Below, one piece after another: positions 52,578 through 62,675 of a stretch of DNA of 64,000 nucleotides; position 1 is the first letter of the stretch; each line of letters starts with the position of its first letter. Source of the DNA: CAVXZE01 sp964615365 (GTDB lineage Bacteria; Myxococcota_A; UBA9160; UBA6930); NCBI GenBank assembly GCA_964615365.1, contig CAZTOU010000002.1, forward strand, positions 154,742 to 218,741, written 5' to 3'. Both the position numbers and the translations under genes were made by a program. The notes under the pieces are model-generated. The model had not been told where the DNA came from, did not search any database, and was given only the letters and a program-made list of their open reading frames with translations.

Positions 52578-53372
52578 CTACGTCGAGGCGGCGACGCGGT
52601 GCTTGGGGCGCCCGGCCAACACCACGACATCGGCCAGCGTCGGTATTCGTCGGGCGAGCCAGTCGAGACCGCGCAGCGCTAGCTCGGCCACGCCGCGCGG
52701 GAGATGATCCACGGAGCGGGTCCAGACCGGCAGACCCCAGGCCATCGACACGCCCCCCACCACCTCGAGGTCGAGGCTCGCGGAGGCCTGCTCCCGCATC
52801 AGATCGATCTCATAGCGGGTGAAGTGGTCCGCGGGGACGTCGTAGTGGCGCCGGCCCCGGCGGACGGGGCGGCCGAGCCAGGCCTCCCGAATCTCGTCGG
52901 AGAAACGTGCGGCCCGACACGCCAGGGACTCGAAGTTCGCGATCGCCAGCACCACCCGTCCCTCGGCGGAGGTGACCCGGGCCATCTCGGCGATCGCCCG
53001 CTCGGGTCGATCGAAGTGGTCGAGGGCGCCCTTGCAGAGGGAGGCGTCGAAGCTGCCGTTCGCGAAGGGCAGCGCATCGGACCAACCTCGCACCCACTCT
53101 GGCACCGAACCCTCCACCTCGGCGCTCTTCAGCCGCGCCCAGGCAGTCATCCGTTCCGACGGCTCGACACCCACCACCTTCGCCCGGGACCCGGCCATGG
53201 CGATGGCGTCCTGCCCGAAGCCACTCGCCACGTCAAGGATCCTCCTCCCCCGCTCCGGGCCCGCCAGGGAGAGCGTCCGCTCGGTCATGCGATCGAACAG
53301 GAAGGAGCTGTCGCGGGTGGCCCCGGTCGGGATCACATCGCTCATGTCGCGGTCGAGGTCCACCACCCGCAT
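52578..53372 (-). CDS. SAM-dependent methyltransferase (UbiE/COQ5-like)
   Basis: 264 residues from ATG 53372. Motif I ILDVASGFGQDAIAM, acidic residue in VVGVEPSE, motif II FDASLCKGALDHFDRPERAI, motif III EGRVVLAIANFES. A C-terminal ~100-residue extension (RGRRHYDVPADHFTRYEIDLM onward, last part hydrophobic) is not typical of UbiE. Substrate unknown. Begins 55 bp after the PilZ stop on the same strand. Confidence 0.85.
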   Translation of the reverse strand: MRVVDLDRDMSDVIPTGATRDSSFLFDRMTERTLSLAGPERGRRILDVASGFGQDAIAMAGSRAKVVGVEPSERMTAWARLKSAEVEGSVPEWVRGWSDALPFANGSFDASLCKGALDHFDRPERAIAEMARVTSAEGRVVLAIANFESLACRAARFSDEIREAWLGRPVRRGRRHYDVPADHFTRYEIDLMREQASASLDLEVVGGVSMAWGLPVWTRSVDHLPRGVAELALRGLDWLARRIPTLADVVVLAGRPKHRVAAST

Positions 53373-53427
53373 CGGCGGGCACTCTAGCCGGCAATCCTCA
53401 CCAAGTCGCGACTGCGGAGGCGGTGGG

Positions 53428-53757
53428 TCAGAGGCGACCCGCGACGTAGTGCTCCAGAAGCTCCGCCAGATCCGGCTCGATCTCCACGAAGCGAAGGCCG
53501 AGGCCCTGGGTTCGGGAATCCATCCAGGCCACACGCGCGGGGAGCTTGATGGGGACGTAGAAGCCCGGCAGGGAGAACTCGCTCTCCAGCGTTTGATCGG
53601 TGCAATCCGGGAGAGGACTGGCATCCCCGAGGGTCAATCCGATCCCCTCGGCGGAGAGATCGCGACCGCGGGCGATGCGGTGAACCTCACCCACTGCGAT
53701 CGTCACCCAGCCGTCAAATCGAGCCCGGCGGCTTCGCCGCCTCTTCTCCTCCGCCAT
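53428..53757 (-). CDS. PilZ-domain c-di-GMP receptor
   Basis: 109 residues from ATG 53757. Single PilZ domain: basic N-terminal KRRRSRRARF (RxxxR) followed by GRDLSAEGIGLTL (D/NxSxxG), which together bind c-di-GMP. No other domain, so it would act by contacting a partner, e.g. PilB or a glycan machine. Divergent from the coiled-coil gene. Confidence 0.88.
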   Translation of the reverse strand: MAEEKRRRSRRARFDGWVTIAVGEVHRIARGRDLSAEGIGLTLGDASPLPDCTDQTLESEFSLPGFYVPIKLPARVAWMDSRTQGLGLRFVEIEPDLAELLEHYVAGRL

Positions 53758-53887
53758 GCCGTGCCCCCGTCCGCCTGGAATGCGATGCAAGATTCGTGCG
53801 AAGATGCGGGAGCCCCGAAACGCGTGAGAGGACGCCTCGGGGGTCATCGGTGTTGGGAGCTGGCCGCGAAGGGTATGATCCGCTCCG

Positions 53888-55153
53888 GTGATGGCGAATT
53901 CTCTTCCGTCCAATGGAAAGAACTTTCCGCGCGACCCGTCGAACGCGAAGGAGAACGCGCCCGGAAACAGGAGCCCCCTCGAGCGCCTTGCCTCGTTCCG
54001 CTTCACCTATCTCTCCATCTTTATCTTCCTCGCCACCTACGCGCTGACCATGGAGGGCTTCGAGGGCCTGATGAATCGGCACTTCGAGAGCGCCCTCCAG
54101 ACGGCGGCGGATCTCGATCCGGCGGAGGGACCGGTCGTCCCCCGGCTCCAGGAGGGAATCGACCGGCTGCTTCGGGAGTCTCGCTGGATCCACATCGGCG
54201 GCGTTCGGGTCCAGGTCATCGCCGTGGCGGCGAACCAACAGACCCTGCTCTACGCCGGCGCACGCCCCGTCCCGCTCCCCGCCGACCTCTCCGACGTGGA
54301 TCTCCTGCCGGTGGCGACCGACATCGCGGTCAGCGTTCCCCTGAGCTCCCTGGCTGCCAATGCGATCCTGGTCGTGTACGCCAGCCTTCTGGTGATCATT
54401 CTCGTCGTCTACACCCGGACTCTCACCCGACGGGAGGAGATCCGGCTGGCGCGAGTGACGACCGCCCGCGACGCGGTGGCCGACAGGGCGCGGGAGATCG
54501 AGACCGAACTCGAGACCGTCCGCGAGCACCTGGCTCGGATCGAGCCCGAGCAAGAGGTCTCGGCCGAGGAGATCCGCGCTCTGGAGGAAGAGCGCTCGCG
54601 GCTCAACGCGAAGCTGGCAGACCTCGAGCAGCGGGAGGAGAGACTGCGGTCGCGCTCGTCGCGAATCCAGGGCCTCGAGGAGGAGCGGCGAACGCTCGAG
54701 GAATTCCTGGACGAGGCACTCGGCGAGCTCGGTCAGAAGGACACCGAGATCCAATCCCTCGAGCGGCGAGTGAAGAAGGCGCGGAGCTCGCCCCGACGCC
54801 GCGAATCCGTCCGCGAGACGGAGACGTTCGCGAGGAGACTGCGCACCCTCTACAAGAACCTGGAATTCGACGACCGCGCCATCGCCGATCTCGTCCGCTA
54901 CGGCGACGAGACCCTGAAGCTGAAGGCCGAAGAGGCGCTCAAGCGCCTCTCCGACGAAGCCGAGAACGTGGCGATCCGCCGCAAGGTGGGCGGCCTTCCT
55001 CCCCACCTCTCGATCTACGAGCTGGGCTTCGCCGGAAAGGGCCGTGCCTACTACACCAAGGGCCGCAGCCGTCGGTACCGGATCCTCGCGATGGGTGCCA
55101 AGAACACCCAGAAGACCGACCTCGAATACCTGAGCCGCCTGCCCAGGGAGTGA
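53888..55153 (+). CDS. Membrane-anchored coiled-coil protein with RelE/HigB-like C-terminal domain
   Basis: 421 residues. TM1 ~40-57 (YLSIFIFLATYALTMEGF), extracytoplasmic domain ~60-155, TM2 ~158-177 (AILVVYASLLVIILVVY), cytoplasmic coiled coil ~180-310 with dense Glu/Arg/Leu heptads, and a C-terminal ~95-residue domain from ~325 (TFARRLRTLYKNLEFD, then LSIYELGFAGKGRAYYTKG and GAKNTQKTDLEYL). The last part resembles the RelE/HigB-type fold ending (ElR...RvYY...KxTQxxDI). No antitoxin gene adjoins it. Function unknown. Confidence 0.75.
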   Translation: MMANSLPSNGKNFPRDPSNAKENAPGNRSPLERLASFRFTYLSIFIFLATYALTMEGFEGLMNRHFESALQTAADLDPAEGPVVPRLQEGIDRLLRESRWIHIGGVRVQVIAVAANQQTLLYAGARPVPLPADLSDVDLLPVATDIAVSVPLSSLAANAILVVYASLLVIILVVYTRTLTRREEIRLARVTTARDAVADRAREIETELETVREHLARIEPEQEVSAEEIRALEEERSRLNAKLADLEQREERLRSRSSRIQGLEEERRTLEEFLDEALGELGQKDTEIQSLERRVKKARSSPRRRESVRETETFARRLRTLYKNLEFDDRAIADLVRYGDETLKLKAEEALKRLSDEAENVAIRRKVGGLPPHLSIYELGFAGKGRAYYTKGRSRRYRILAMGAKNTQKTDLEYLSRLPRE

Positions 55154-55163
55154 GAAAGGCGGG

Positions 55164-55535
55164 CTAAGTGTTCTCGCGCAGGAGCGACCTGAGCTGCTGA
55201 TCGTCCCACGGCTTGGGGATCAGGGCGCGAATGCCGAGGCGCTCGATCTGCTCGGAAGGAATCTCCTCGGGCCATCCGGTGATCACGAGCCGCGCCACCC
55301 CCGGATGCAGGGCCGCGACCTGCTCGAGGAACTCGAGGCCGCTCATGCCGGGCATCTTCTGATCGGTGAGAACCAGATCGACCGGGCATGACTCGAGAAC
55401 GCGGAGCCCCTCGGCGGCGGACTCGGCGCTCAGGATCTCGTAGCCCTCCCGGCGCAGGGTCCGGCGCAGGGCCGAGAGGATGCGCGTCTCATCGTCGACG
55501 AGCAGAAGCACGGGCGGCGAACCGCGCCCGCTCAC
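55164..55535 (-). CDS. Single-domain response regulator
   Basis: 123 residues from GTG 55535, overlapping the kinase stop by 4 nt (GTGA). CheY-like receiver: LLLVDDETRILSALRRTL, phospho-Asp in LVLTDQKMPGMSG, Thr in LVITGW, Lys in LIPKPWDDQQL. The last form is common in receivers of RpfG-type and of His-kinase relays. It has no output domain, so it likely acts in a phosphorelay with the upstream kinase. Confidence 0.9.
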   Translation of the reverse strand: MSGRGSPPVLLLVDDETRILSALRRTLRREGYEILSAESAAEGLRVLESCPVDLVLTDQKMPGMSGLEFLEQVAALHPGVARLVITGWPEEIPSEQIERLGIRALIPKPWDDQQLRSLLRENT

Positions 55536-57598
55536 GCACCGCTCTCCGCGTCCGCGGAGAGCGGTGCCAAGGGAAGGAGGACCTCGAAGGTGCTTCCCCG
55601 CCCCACGGCACTCTCTACCCGAATCGTTCCCCCGTGCCGCCGCACGATGTTGAAGGAGGTCGAGAGACCGAGGCCCGTCCCCACACCCACCTCCTTGGTG
55701 GTGAAGAACGGATCGAAGATCCGATCCAGGGCGGCGGGCGAGATCCCGACTCCGTCGTCCGTCACCAGGATGGCGATGGCGTCGGGGCGACGCTCGGTAC
55801 GCAGTCGGATCTCGCCCCGCCCGCTCCGCTCTCCCTGCCGCGCCTCGATCGCCTGGTAGGCGTTCACGATCAGGTTCATGAACACCTGCTTCAGCTGCAT
55901 GGGAAAGCAGCTCACGGGAGGTAGCTCGTCGTACTGCTTGGTGAGCGTGACCGAGTGCTTCATCATCGTCCACACGATATTGGCGGTGGAATCGAGACAT
56001 TGATTCAGATCGGACTCGACCCGCTCGGCCGTATCCTGGTGGGAGAAGGCCCGAAGGTCCTGCACGATGTGACGGATGCGTTCGGAACCCTCGAGGGACT
56101 CCCGAACCGCCTTCCCGAAGTCGGAGATCAGGTAGTCCGCCTCGACCTTGCCGATCACGTCGTCGAGGGCGTTCATCGCATCCCGGATCTCCCCTCTGAT
56201 CTTCGACGCCGCCCCCGAAGCCCATCCGCCCTCTGCCATCTCGGGCCGATCCACCTCCTGGACCGCCGTGCGAAGCGCCTCCGTCTTCTCCCAGACCTTG
56301 GCCAGGTCGTCCAGGTACTCGGACATCTGGCAGAGGTTGGCGTGAATGAAGCCCATCGGGTTGTTGATCTCGTGGGCGACGCCGGCGGCCAGCTGCCCGA
56401 TCGAGGCCATCTTCTCGGTCTGCAGCACCTGGCGTTGAAGCTGCTTGATCTCGCTCAGATCCTGGAAGATCGCCACCGCCCCTAGCCGGGTGCCATCCCG
56501 ATCGGACATCGGCGCACAGGAGATGCCGATGGGAACGATGCTGCCGCTGTCGCGCGTAATCACCGTCTCGGCACCGCGGAATCGCATGTTCTCCGTGAGC
56601 GTTCTCGCGACCAGGTCGCCCCCTCGTGGTGCATCCGTGAACCAGCTCCAGACCGAGCGACCCCGCAATCCTCCCGATCCGGTGCCGAGAATGCTCTCTG
56701 CCGTCGGGTTCGCGTAGGTGATGCGCCCTTCGAGGTCGACCACGAGCAACGCGCTGTTCATGTTCTGGATGATGTTTTCGTTATAACGCTGCAGATCATC
56801 GAGCTGTTTCGCGAGGATCTCAGCCTCGGTCAGATCCGAGAGCACCAGCAGAAGCCGCCCCTCGTCGAGACGCCTGGCCCGGACGTCGAAGGCGCGCATC
56901 CCGCCCGCGCTGCCGATCATGCGGGCGATGCGGGGAGCGACGGCGCGTCCCGCGGCGACGCGAGACAACACCTCCCCGACTCCCCCGCTCTCGAGCAGGT
57001 CGAGCGGGAGGACCTCCTCGAGCGGCCGGCCCTCGACTTCGCCGCCCGAAACGCCCCAGATCCGGGAGAACTCCGGATTCACGGTCACCACCTGGCCCTG
57101 ACCATCCAGCACCACCAGGGCGGCGGGAATCTCGTTGACGATGGCCTGGTTGAGATGCTCGAGCCAGCGGATGTGCCGCTCGGTATCCCCGCGCTCCCGG
57201 GCGGCGCGCCAGCGGCGGATCTGCTCGAGCGCCACGACGGGGAGCACCTCCGCGTACTCGCGGGTGGCCGCGATGCAGTCGGCGGCACCCCGACGGAACA
57301 CCTCCACGGCGAGCTCCTCGTCGAGCTCACTCGTCACCACGATCACCGGTGGACCGTCGGCTCGGAGTGCGGCCAGCAGCTCGCGCGCTTCGTCCTCGCC
57401 GACCCGCTCCTCCAGAATCACCAGATCGAGCGCATCGCGTGCGACCAGCTCACAGCACGATGCCGCGTCGTGGAGCACCTCGACCGTCGCCGCCCGCCCC
57501 AGCCGATCGAGCGCACTGGCGGTTCCCAGATCGGGAAACGCGGACCCGGGCCGAGGCTGGACGATCGCGATGTGGACCAGCGGTGAAGGCTGGCTCAA
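55532..57598 (-). CDS. Cytosolic PAS-PAS histidine kinase with degenerate N-terminal receiver
   Basis: 688 residues. Residues ~8-125 are a receiver fold lacking key residues (LDLVILEERV has Glu where the phospho-Asp should be; the conserved Lys is missing). Two PAS domains follow (~150-265 and ~280-385), HisKA with phospho-His in AHEINNPMGFIHANL (~407), and HATPase (NLIVNAYQA, DDGVGISPAALDRIFD, GTGLGLST). No TM helix, so it senses cytosolic signals. Co-transcribed with the single-domain receiver. Confidence 0.9.
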   Translation of the reverse strand: MSQPSPLVHIAIVQPRPGSAFPDLGTASALDRLGRAATVEVLHDAASCCELVARDALDLVILEERVGEDEARELLAALRADGPPVIVVTSELDEELAVEVFRRGAADCIAATREYAEVLPVVALEQIRRWRAARERGDTERHIRWLEHLNQAIVNEIPAALVVLDGQGQVVTVNPEFSRIWGVSGGEVEGRPLEEVLPLDLLESGGVGEVLSRVAAGRAVAPRIARMIGSAGGMRAFDVRARRLDEGRLLLVLSDLTEAEILAKQLDDLQRYNENIIQNMNSALLVVDLEGRITYANPTAESILGTGSGGLRGRSVWSWFTDAPRGGDLVARTLTENMRFRGAETVITRDSGSIVPIGISCAPMSDRDGTRLGAVAIFQDLSEIKQLQRQVLQTEKMASIGQLAAGVAHEINNPMGFIHANLCQMSEYLDDLAKVWEKTEALRTAVQEVDRPEMAEGGWASGAASKIRGEIRDAMNALDDVIGKVEADYLISDFGKAVRESLEGSERIRHIVQDLRAFSHQDTAERVESDLNQCLDSTANIVWTMMKHSVTLTKQYDELPPVSCFPMQLKQVFMNLIVNAYQAIEARQGERSGRGEIRLRTERRPDAIAILVTDDGVGISPAALDRIFDPFFTTKEVGVGTGLGLSTSFNIVRRHGGTIRVESAVGRGSTFEVLLPLAPLSADAESGA

Positions 57599-57711
57599 CG
57601 GCGGTTCCTCTCAGACAAAGCGCCTGTTCGCGCGGTGGCTCTCGAATCTCCGTCTCTGCCGCGTCCTCGGCACGACGGCGGGAGAACGAATCGCTGCGGG
57701 GGTTTTCGAGG

Positions 57712-59166
57712 TTACCGGATCGCGTTCGGCGCTCCAACTCCACCGCTCTCTGGACCCCGGCGGACGACGATTCCATGCTTGGAGAGCTTCCGGTAGAAGG
57801 TCGAGCGTCCGATGCCGAGGCGGCGCGCCGCCTCGGTCGCGTCCCCCCCGCTCTCTCGCAGGGCCCGCTCGACCGCGCAGCGCTCGTACGCCTCGAGAGA
57901 GAGCTCGAGCCCGAGCTCGGGTGGAGAGGCTTGCGTCGCGCTGCGGATGCCCTCTTCCAAGGCCAGATCCGCAGCGCGCAGCAGCGGCCCGCTCGTGAGC
58001 GCCAGGGCGGACTCGATGGCATTCTCCAGCTCTCGGACGTTTCCCGGCCAGTCGTACTTGGAGAGCATCTCGAGGGCCCCCGGCCCGAACCCCGTCACCG
58101 GAGAGCCGTCGCGGCGGTGCTTGATCAGGAAGTGCTGGGCGAGCTGGGAGATGTCCTCGCGACGCTCTCGCAGGGTCGGGATCTGGATCTTCACCACGTT
58201 GAGGCGGTAGTAGAGATCCATCCGGAAGCGGCCGTCGCTGACCATCGCGGCGAGGTCGCGGTTGGTAGCGCAGATCACGCGGATGTTCACCGGGACCGCC
58301 TCGGAGGCCCCCACCGGTCGCACCTCCTTGTGCTGAAGTGCGCGGAGCAACTTCGCCTGGACCCCGGCGGGAATCTCCCCGATCTCGTCCAGGAAGAGCG
58401 TGCCCCGGTCGGCCATCCGGAACAGCCCGGGGGCTCCGACGGCACCCGTGAAAGCCCCGCGGCGGTGCCCGAAGAGCTCGCTCTCAATGATCGATTCCGG
58501 GAGCGCTCCGCAGTCCACGGGCACGAATGTCTCGGCGAAACGAGGGCTCGCGGCGTGGATCGCGTGGGCGACGATCTCCTTGCCGGTCCCACTCTCGCCC
58601 TGGATCAGCACGTTGCTCTCGTTGTGCTGCAGGCTCTGGATCATCCGGCGCAGCGCTCGCGTCTTCGCCGAGCCCCCCACCAGCTGGGGCCCTCCGCGAC
58701 GTCCCCGGAGCTCTTGCTCGAGCTCCTGGTTCCGGGTCACGAGCCGACGCCGATCGATGGCCTTGCCAATCGTGGTGCGAACCCGGTGGGGGTCCTCGAA
58801 GGGCTTCTCGAGGTAGTCGAAGGCCCCGCGGCGCATACAGCCCACGGCGCTCTCGACGCTGGCGTGGCCGGTCATGACGATGACCTCGACCTCGGGCCGG
58901 GAGGACTTCACCTGATCGAGGATGTCGAGGCCGTTCGCCGTGCCGAGGAACAGGTCGAGCAGGATCACGTCGAGGGACGGATCGTCGAGGGCCGGACGCA
59001 TCTCATCCGGGCAGGTCGCCGTGACCACCCGGTGACCCTCGGTCCGGAGGATCCGCTGCAGCGCCCGGAGCAGAAGCGGCTCGTCATCCACGAGCAGCAG
59101 CGTTCCGCACGCGTCATGGGGACGCATCTCCCCCTCCGACGACGGTTCCCCGGGTCGCGAGCTCAT
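57712..59166 (-). CDS. Sigma-54-dependent response regulator (NtrC family) 2
   Basis: 484 residues. Receiver ~20-135 (LLLVDDEPLLLRAL, phospho-Asp in VILLDLFLGTANG, YLEKPFEDP), AAA+ ~155-385 (GESGTGKE, HRRGAFTGA, GTLFLDEIGEIP, RVICATNRDL), Fis-type HTH at ~440-470 (GGDATEAARRLGIGRSTFYRKL). It lies 113 bp upstream of the PAS kinase on the same strand; likely cognate pair by position. Divergent from another activator at 59283. Confidence 0.92.
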   Translation of the reverse strand: MSSRPGEPSSEGEMRPHDACGTLLLVDDEPLLLRALQRILRTEGHRVVTATCPDEMRPALDDPSLDVILLDLFLGTANGLDILDQVKSSRPEVEVIVMTGHASVESAVGCMRRGAFDYLEKPFEDPHRVRTTIGKAIDRRRLVTRNQELEQELRGRRGGPQLVGGSAKTRALRRMIQSLQHNESNVLIQGESGTGKEIVAHAIHAASPRFAETFVPVDCGALPESIIESELFGHRRGAFTGAVGAPGLFRMADRGTLFLDEIGEIPAGVQAKLLRALQHKEVRPVGASEAVPVNIRVICATNRDLAAMVSDGRFRMDLYYRLNVVKIQIPTLRERREDISQLAQHFLIKHRRDGSPVTGFGPGALEMLSKYDWPGNVRELENAIESALALTSGPLLRAADLALEEGIRSATQASPPELGLELSLEAYERCAVERALRESGGDATEAARRLGIGRSTFYRKLSKHGIVVRRGPESGGVGAPNAIR

Positions 59167-59220
59167 GGCGATCCTATCGGCCCCGGCTCCCCCACCCTTG
59201 AGAAGGGCGCCGCGAGTCGC

Positions 59221-59249
59221 TTGAACACCCAGGGACCCGTCTCTAAACT
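59221..59249 (+). promoter_or_regulatory. Sigma-70-like promoter for the activator at 59283
   Basis: TTGAAC, 17-bp spacer, TAAACT. The predicted start ~59256 gives a ~27-nt leader to the CTG at 59283, with GGAGG at 59271-59275. Confidence 0.6.
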
Positions 59250-59282
59250 GCTCATACCCCCTCCCGATGCGGAGGTATCGCC

Positions 59283-60680
<1,398 letters not shown>

Positions 60681-61120
60681 GACAGCCGCCGGGCCGTCTC
60701 GCGTCGGGAAGAACCGGGAGACTGCCTCACCACACGGCGGCCCGCGCGCCATCTTGCGCCGACTGACGGAATCGTGACCGCCGGACGGGGTTCCCGTCGT
60801 CAGACTGACGGTTCCGCGCGTCTCTCTCCTCTGCTGCCGCCCGTTGCGGCAGGCGTCGTGCGCAATCTTCTTCACACATCACGGGCCTGACCGGATTGGG
60901 AAACACCCATCGAATTCGAGCAGTTAGCAGGCTGTCGCGAATTCCCCCTGGCGGAATCCGGGACTTCCCCCGCCGCCGACTTCGCCGATGTGCACCTCTT
61001 GGCATGGCCCCTGCTTTGACTCGCGATCCATACGCAGCGAGGCGGCAGGGCGACGGCTCTCCGACTGCCCTGCGTACCGAATCCTCGGTCTCACCGGGTC
61101 ACTGCAAGTTGGAGGGTTGA
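60681..61120. other. 440-bp non-coding region upstream of the FliA-type sigma gene
   Basis: Contains two copies of GACTGACGG (60761-60769 and 60803-60811, 42 bp apart), a perfect dyad CGTCAG-A-CTGACG (60798-60810), a GACGGG-GTT-CCCGTC hairpin (60784-60798), a CTGCCGC/GCGGCAG hairpin (60834-60852) and a sigma-54-like -24/-12 (61000-61014). No ORF with coding character. Confidence 0.55.
61000..61014 (+). promoter_or_regulatory. Sigma-54-like promoter candidate for the FliA-type sigma gene
   Basis: TGGCAT-GGCCC-CTGC keeps the GG at -24 and GC at -12 at correct spacing but differs from TGGCAC/TTGC at one position in each half. Predicted start ~61026 with a 95-nt leader. Confidence 0.4.
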
Positions 61121-61891
61121 ATGGAGACGCAGCTGCGAGATGCCAAGACGAAGGACTCCTACATTCCCGCCTCTCTCCGGGAGCAAATCGTCCTCGAACA
61201 CACGCCTCTGATCCGCTACATCGTGAGCCGCATCGCCGTCCGTCTCCCCTCTCACATCGATCTCGACGACCTGCACAACACCGGCGTCATCGGTCTGATG
61301 GATGCGATCGAGAAGTACGATCCGGAGAAGAACTGCAAGTTCAAGACCTATGCGGAGTTCCGCATCAAGGGCGCCATCCTCGACCAGCTCCGCTCCCTCG
61401 ACTGGGTACCCCGCAGCATCCGCCAGAAGAGCCGCAAGCTCGAGAGAGCCTACGGGGAGGTCGAGCAGCGGCTGGGCCGCTCCGCCTCGGAAGACGAGGT
61501 CGCCGACTCCCTCGGACTCCAGCTCGACAAGTTCCACGAGCTGCTCAACCAGGTCCGCGGCATTTCGCTGGTGAACCTGGAGGAGATCCGGGGCGGCGGA
61601 CCGGACGGTGAGAGGACCGGCAGCTTCGGCGACGTCGTAGAGGACGTCACAGCCGAGAACCCCTTCGCGTCCTTCAAGTTTCACGAGATGAAGCAGATCG
61701 TCGCAGAGACCATCGCGACCCTTCCCGAGAAGGAGCGTCTGGTCATCTCGCTCTACTACTACGAAGACCTCAACATGAAGGAGATCGGCAACATCCTGGG
61801 CATCACCGAGTCCCGGGTCTGCCAGATCCACACCAAGTCGGTGCTCCGCCTCCGCTCCAAGCTCAAGGGGATCCTCGAGCGAAGCGGATGA
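61121..61891 (+). CDS. FliA/WhiG-type alternative sigma factor (group 3 sigma-70)
   Basis: 256 residues; GGAGGG precedes the ATG by 4 nt. Region 2 (~24-95: HTPLIRYIVSRIAVRLP, DLDDLHNTGVIGLMDAIEKYDPEKNCKFKTYAEFRIKGAILDQLR with 2.4-like DWVPRS), region 3 (~115-150), region 4 (~195-250: LPEKERLVISLYYYEDLNMKEIGNILGITESRVCQIH). The WVPRSIRQK motif and length place it with FliA/WhiG. Flagellar genes are absent from the window, so it may control development or motility genes instead. Confidence 0.93.
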   Translation: METQLRDAKTKDSYIPASLREQIVLEHTPLIRYIVSRIAVRLPSHIDLDDLHNTGVIGLMDAIEKYDPEKNCKFKTYAEFRIKGAILDQLRSLDWVPRSIRQKSRKLERAYGEVEQRLGRSASEDEVADSLGLQLDKFHELLNQVRGISLVNLEEIRGGGPDGERTGSFGDVVEDVTAENPFASFKFHEMKQIVAETIATLPEKERLVISLYYYEDLNMKEIGNILGITESRVCQIHTKSVLRLRSKLKGILERSG

Positions 61892-61901
61892 CCCGTAGCA
61901 C

Positions 61902-61924
61902 CGGGGACGTTCCTCGCGTCCCCG
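61902..61924. terminator. Hairpin between convergent sigma and PP2C genes
   Basis: CGGGGACG / CGTCCCCG 8-bp stem, 7-nt loop, in the 39-bp gap between the two stop codons; likely serves both directions. No clear T-run. Confidence 0.55.
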
Positions 61925-61930
61925 AAGTCG

Positions 61931-62662
61931 CTACTCCCGCTTCTCGCAACGGGCGAGGAGCACCGTGCTGTTGTCCTCTCCCCCCCGGCTGTTGGCCAGA
62001 TCGATCAGCTGCTCGCAGATCTCCTGAAGATCATCGCCCCCGGCCACCCGCTTCGCGATCTCGTGATCCTCGAGGTGATTCGTGAGTCCATCGGAGCAGA
62101 GCACGAAGATGTCATCGGGCTCCAGCGCGAGCTCCACCAGATCCGGCTCGACCGAGCGGCGAACACCGAGAGCCCGGGTCAGCACGTGACGGTGGGGATG
62201 CCCCCGCGCCGCGTCCTCGCTGATCTCGTGCCGACGCAGCAGCTCACCGACGATGGAGTGGTCATCGGTCAGCTGCCGAATGCGCGATCCGCGGATCAGA
62301 TAGGCCCGGCTGTCGCCGACGTGAGCCAGGGCCGCTCGCTCCTCGTCGGCCAGGAAGGCGACCAGGGTCGTGCCCATACCCGCGTATTCCTCGTGTTCCT
62401 GGGCCTGGCTGTAGATGGTCCGGTTGGCGGCGGAGACTGCGTAGCGGAGCTTCTCGGCGAGGCTGGTGGTGGCTCCCTCCAGGGTCTGGATCGCCCGCAA
62501 GCAGGTCTCCGCGGCCAGCTCACTGGCGACCTGGCCGGCCGTGTGGCCCCCCATCCCGTCCGCGACGAGATAGAACCCCAGGTGGGGCGACAGGGCGTAG
62601 CGGTCCTCGTTCTCCTTGCGCCGGAGACCGACGTCGCTGCTCGCGGCTGCTCGAAGAATCAT
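61931..62662 (-). CDS. PP2C-type Ser/Thr protein phosphatase
   Basis: 243 residues, Stp/PrpC length. Motifs in order: SSDVGLRRKENEDRY, LVADGMGGHTAGQVAS, MGTTLVAFL, ALAHVGDSRAYLIR, LTDDHSIV, LCSDGLTNHLED and GGEDNSTVLL, with all metal-binding Asp present. It would oppose an Hanks-type kinase, none encoded here. The ATG lies inside a 14-bp tandem repeat that creates an overlapping five-codon leader frame. Confidence 0.93.
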   Translation of the reverse strand: MILRAAASSDVGLRRKENEDRYALSPHLGFYLVADGMGGHTAGQVASELAAETCLRAIQTLEGATTSLAEKLRYAVSAANRTIYSQAQEHEEYAGMGTTLVAFLADEERAALAHVGDSRAYLIRGSRIRQLTDDHSIVGELLRRHEISEDAARGHPHRHVLTRALGVRRSVEPDLVELALEPDDIFVLCSDGLTNHLEDHEIAKRVAGGDDLQEICEQLIDLANSRGGEDNSTVLLARCEKRE

Positions 62663-62675
62663 GCTCGAAGAATCA
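62648..62675. repeat. 14-bp tandem duplication spanning the PP2C start
   Basis: Two adjacent copies of TGCTCGAAGAATCA (62648-62661, 62662-62675). On the minus strand this duplicates the start codon and next codons; the upstream ATG (62676) gives M-I-L-R-A-stop whose TGA overlaps the main ATG. Confidence 0.85.

Noticed and set aside
53888..55153. Active toxin-antitoxin system
   Set aside because: The RelE-like part is a fusion to a membrane protein and no antitoxin-sized gene adjoins it.
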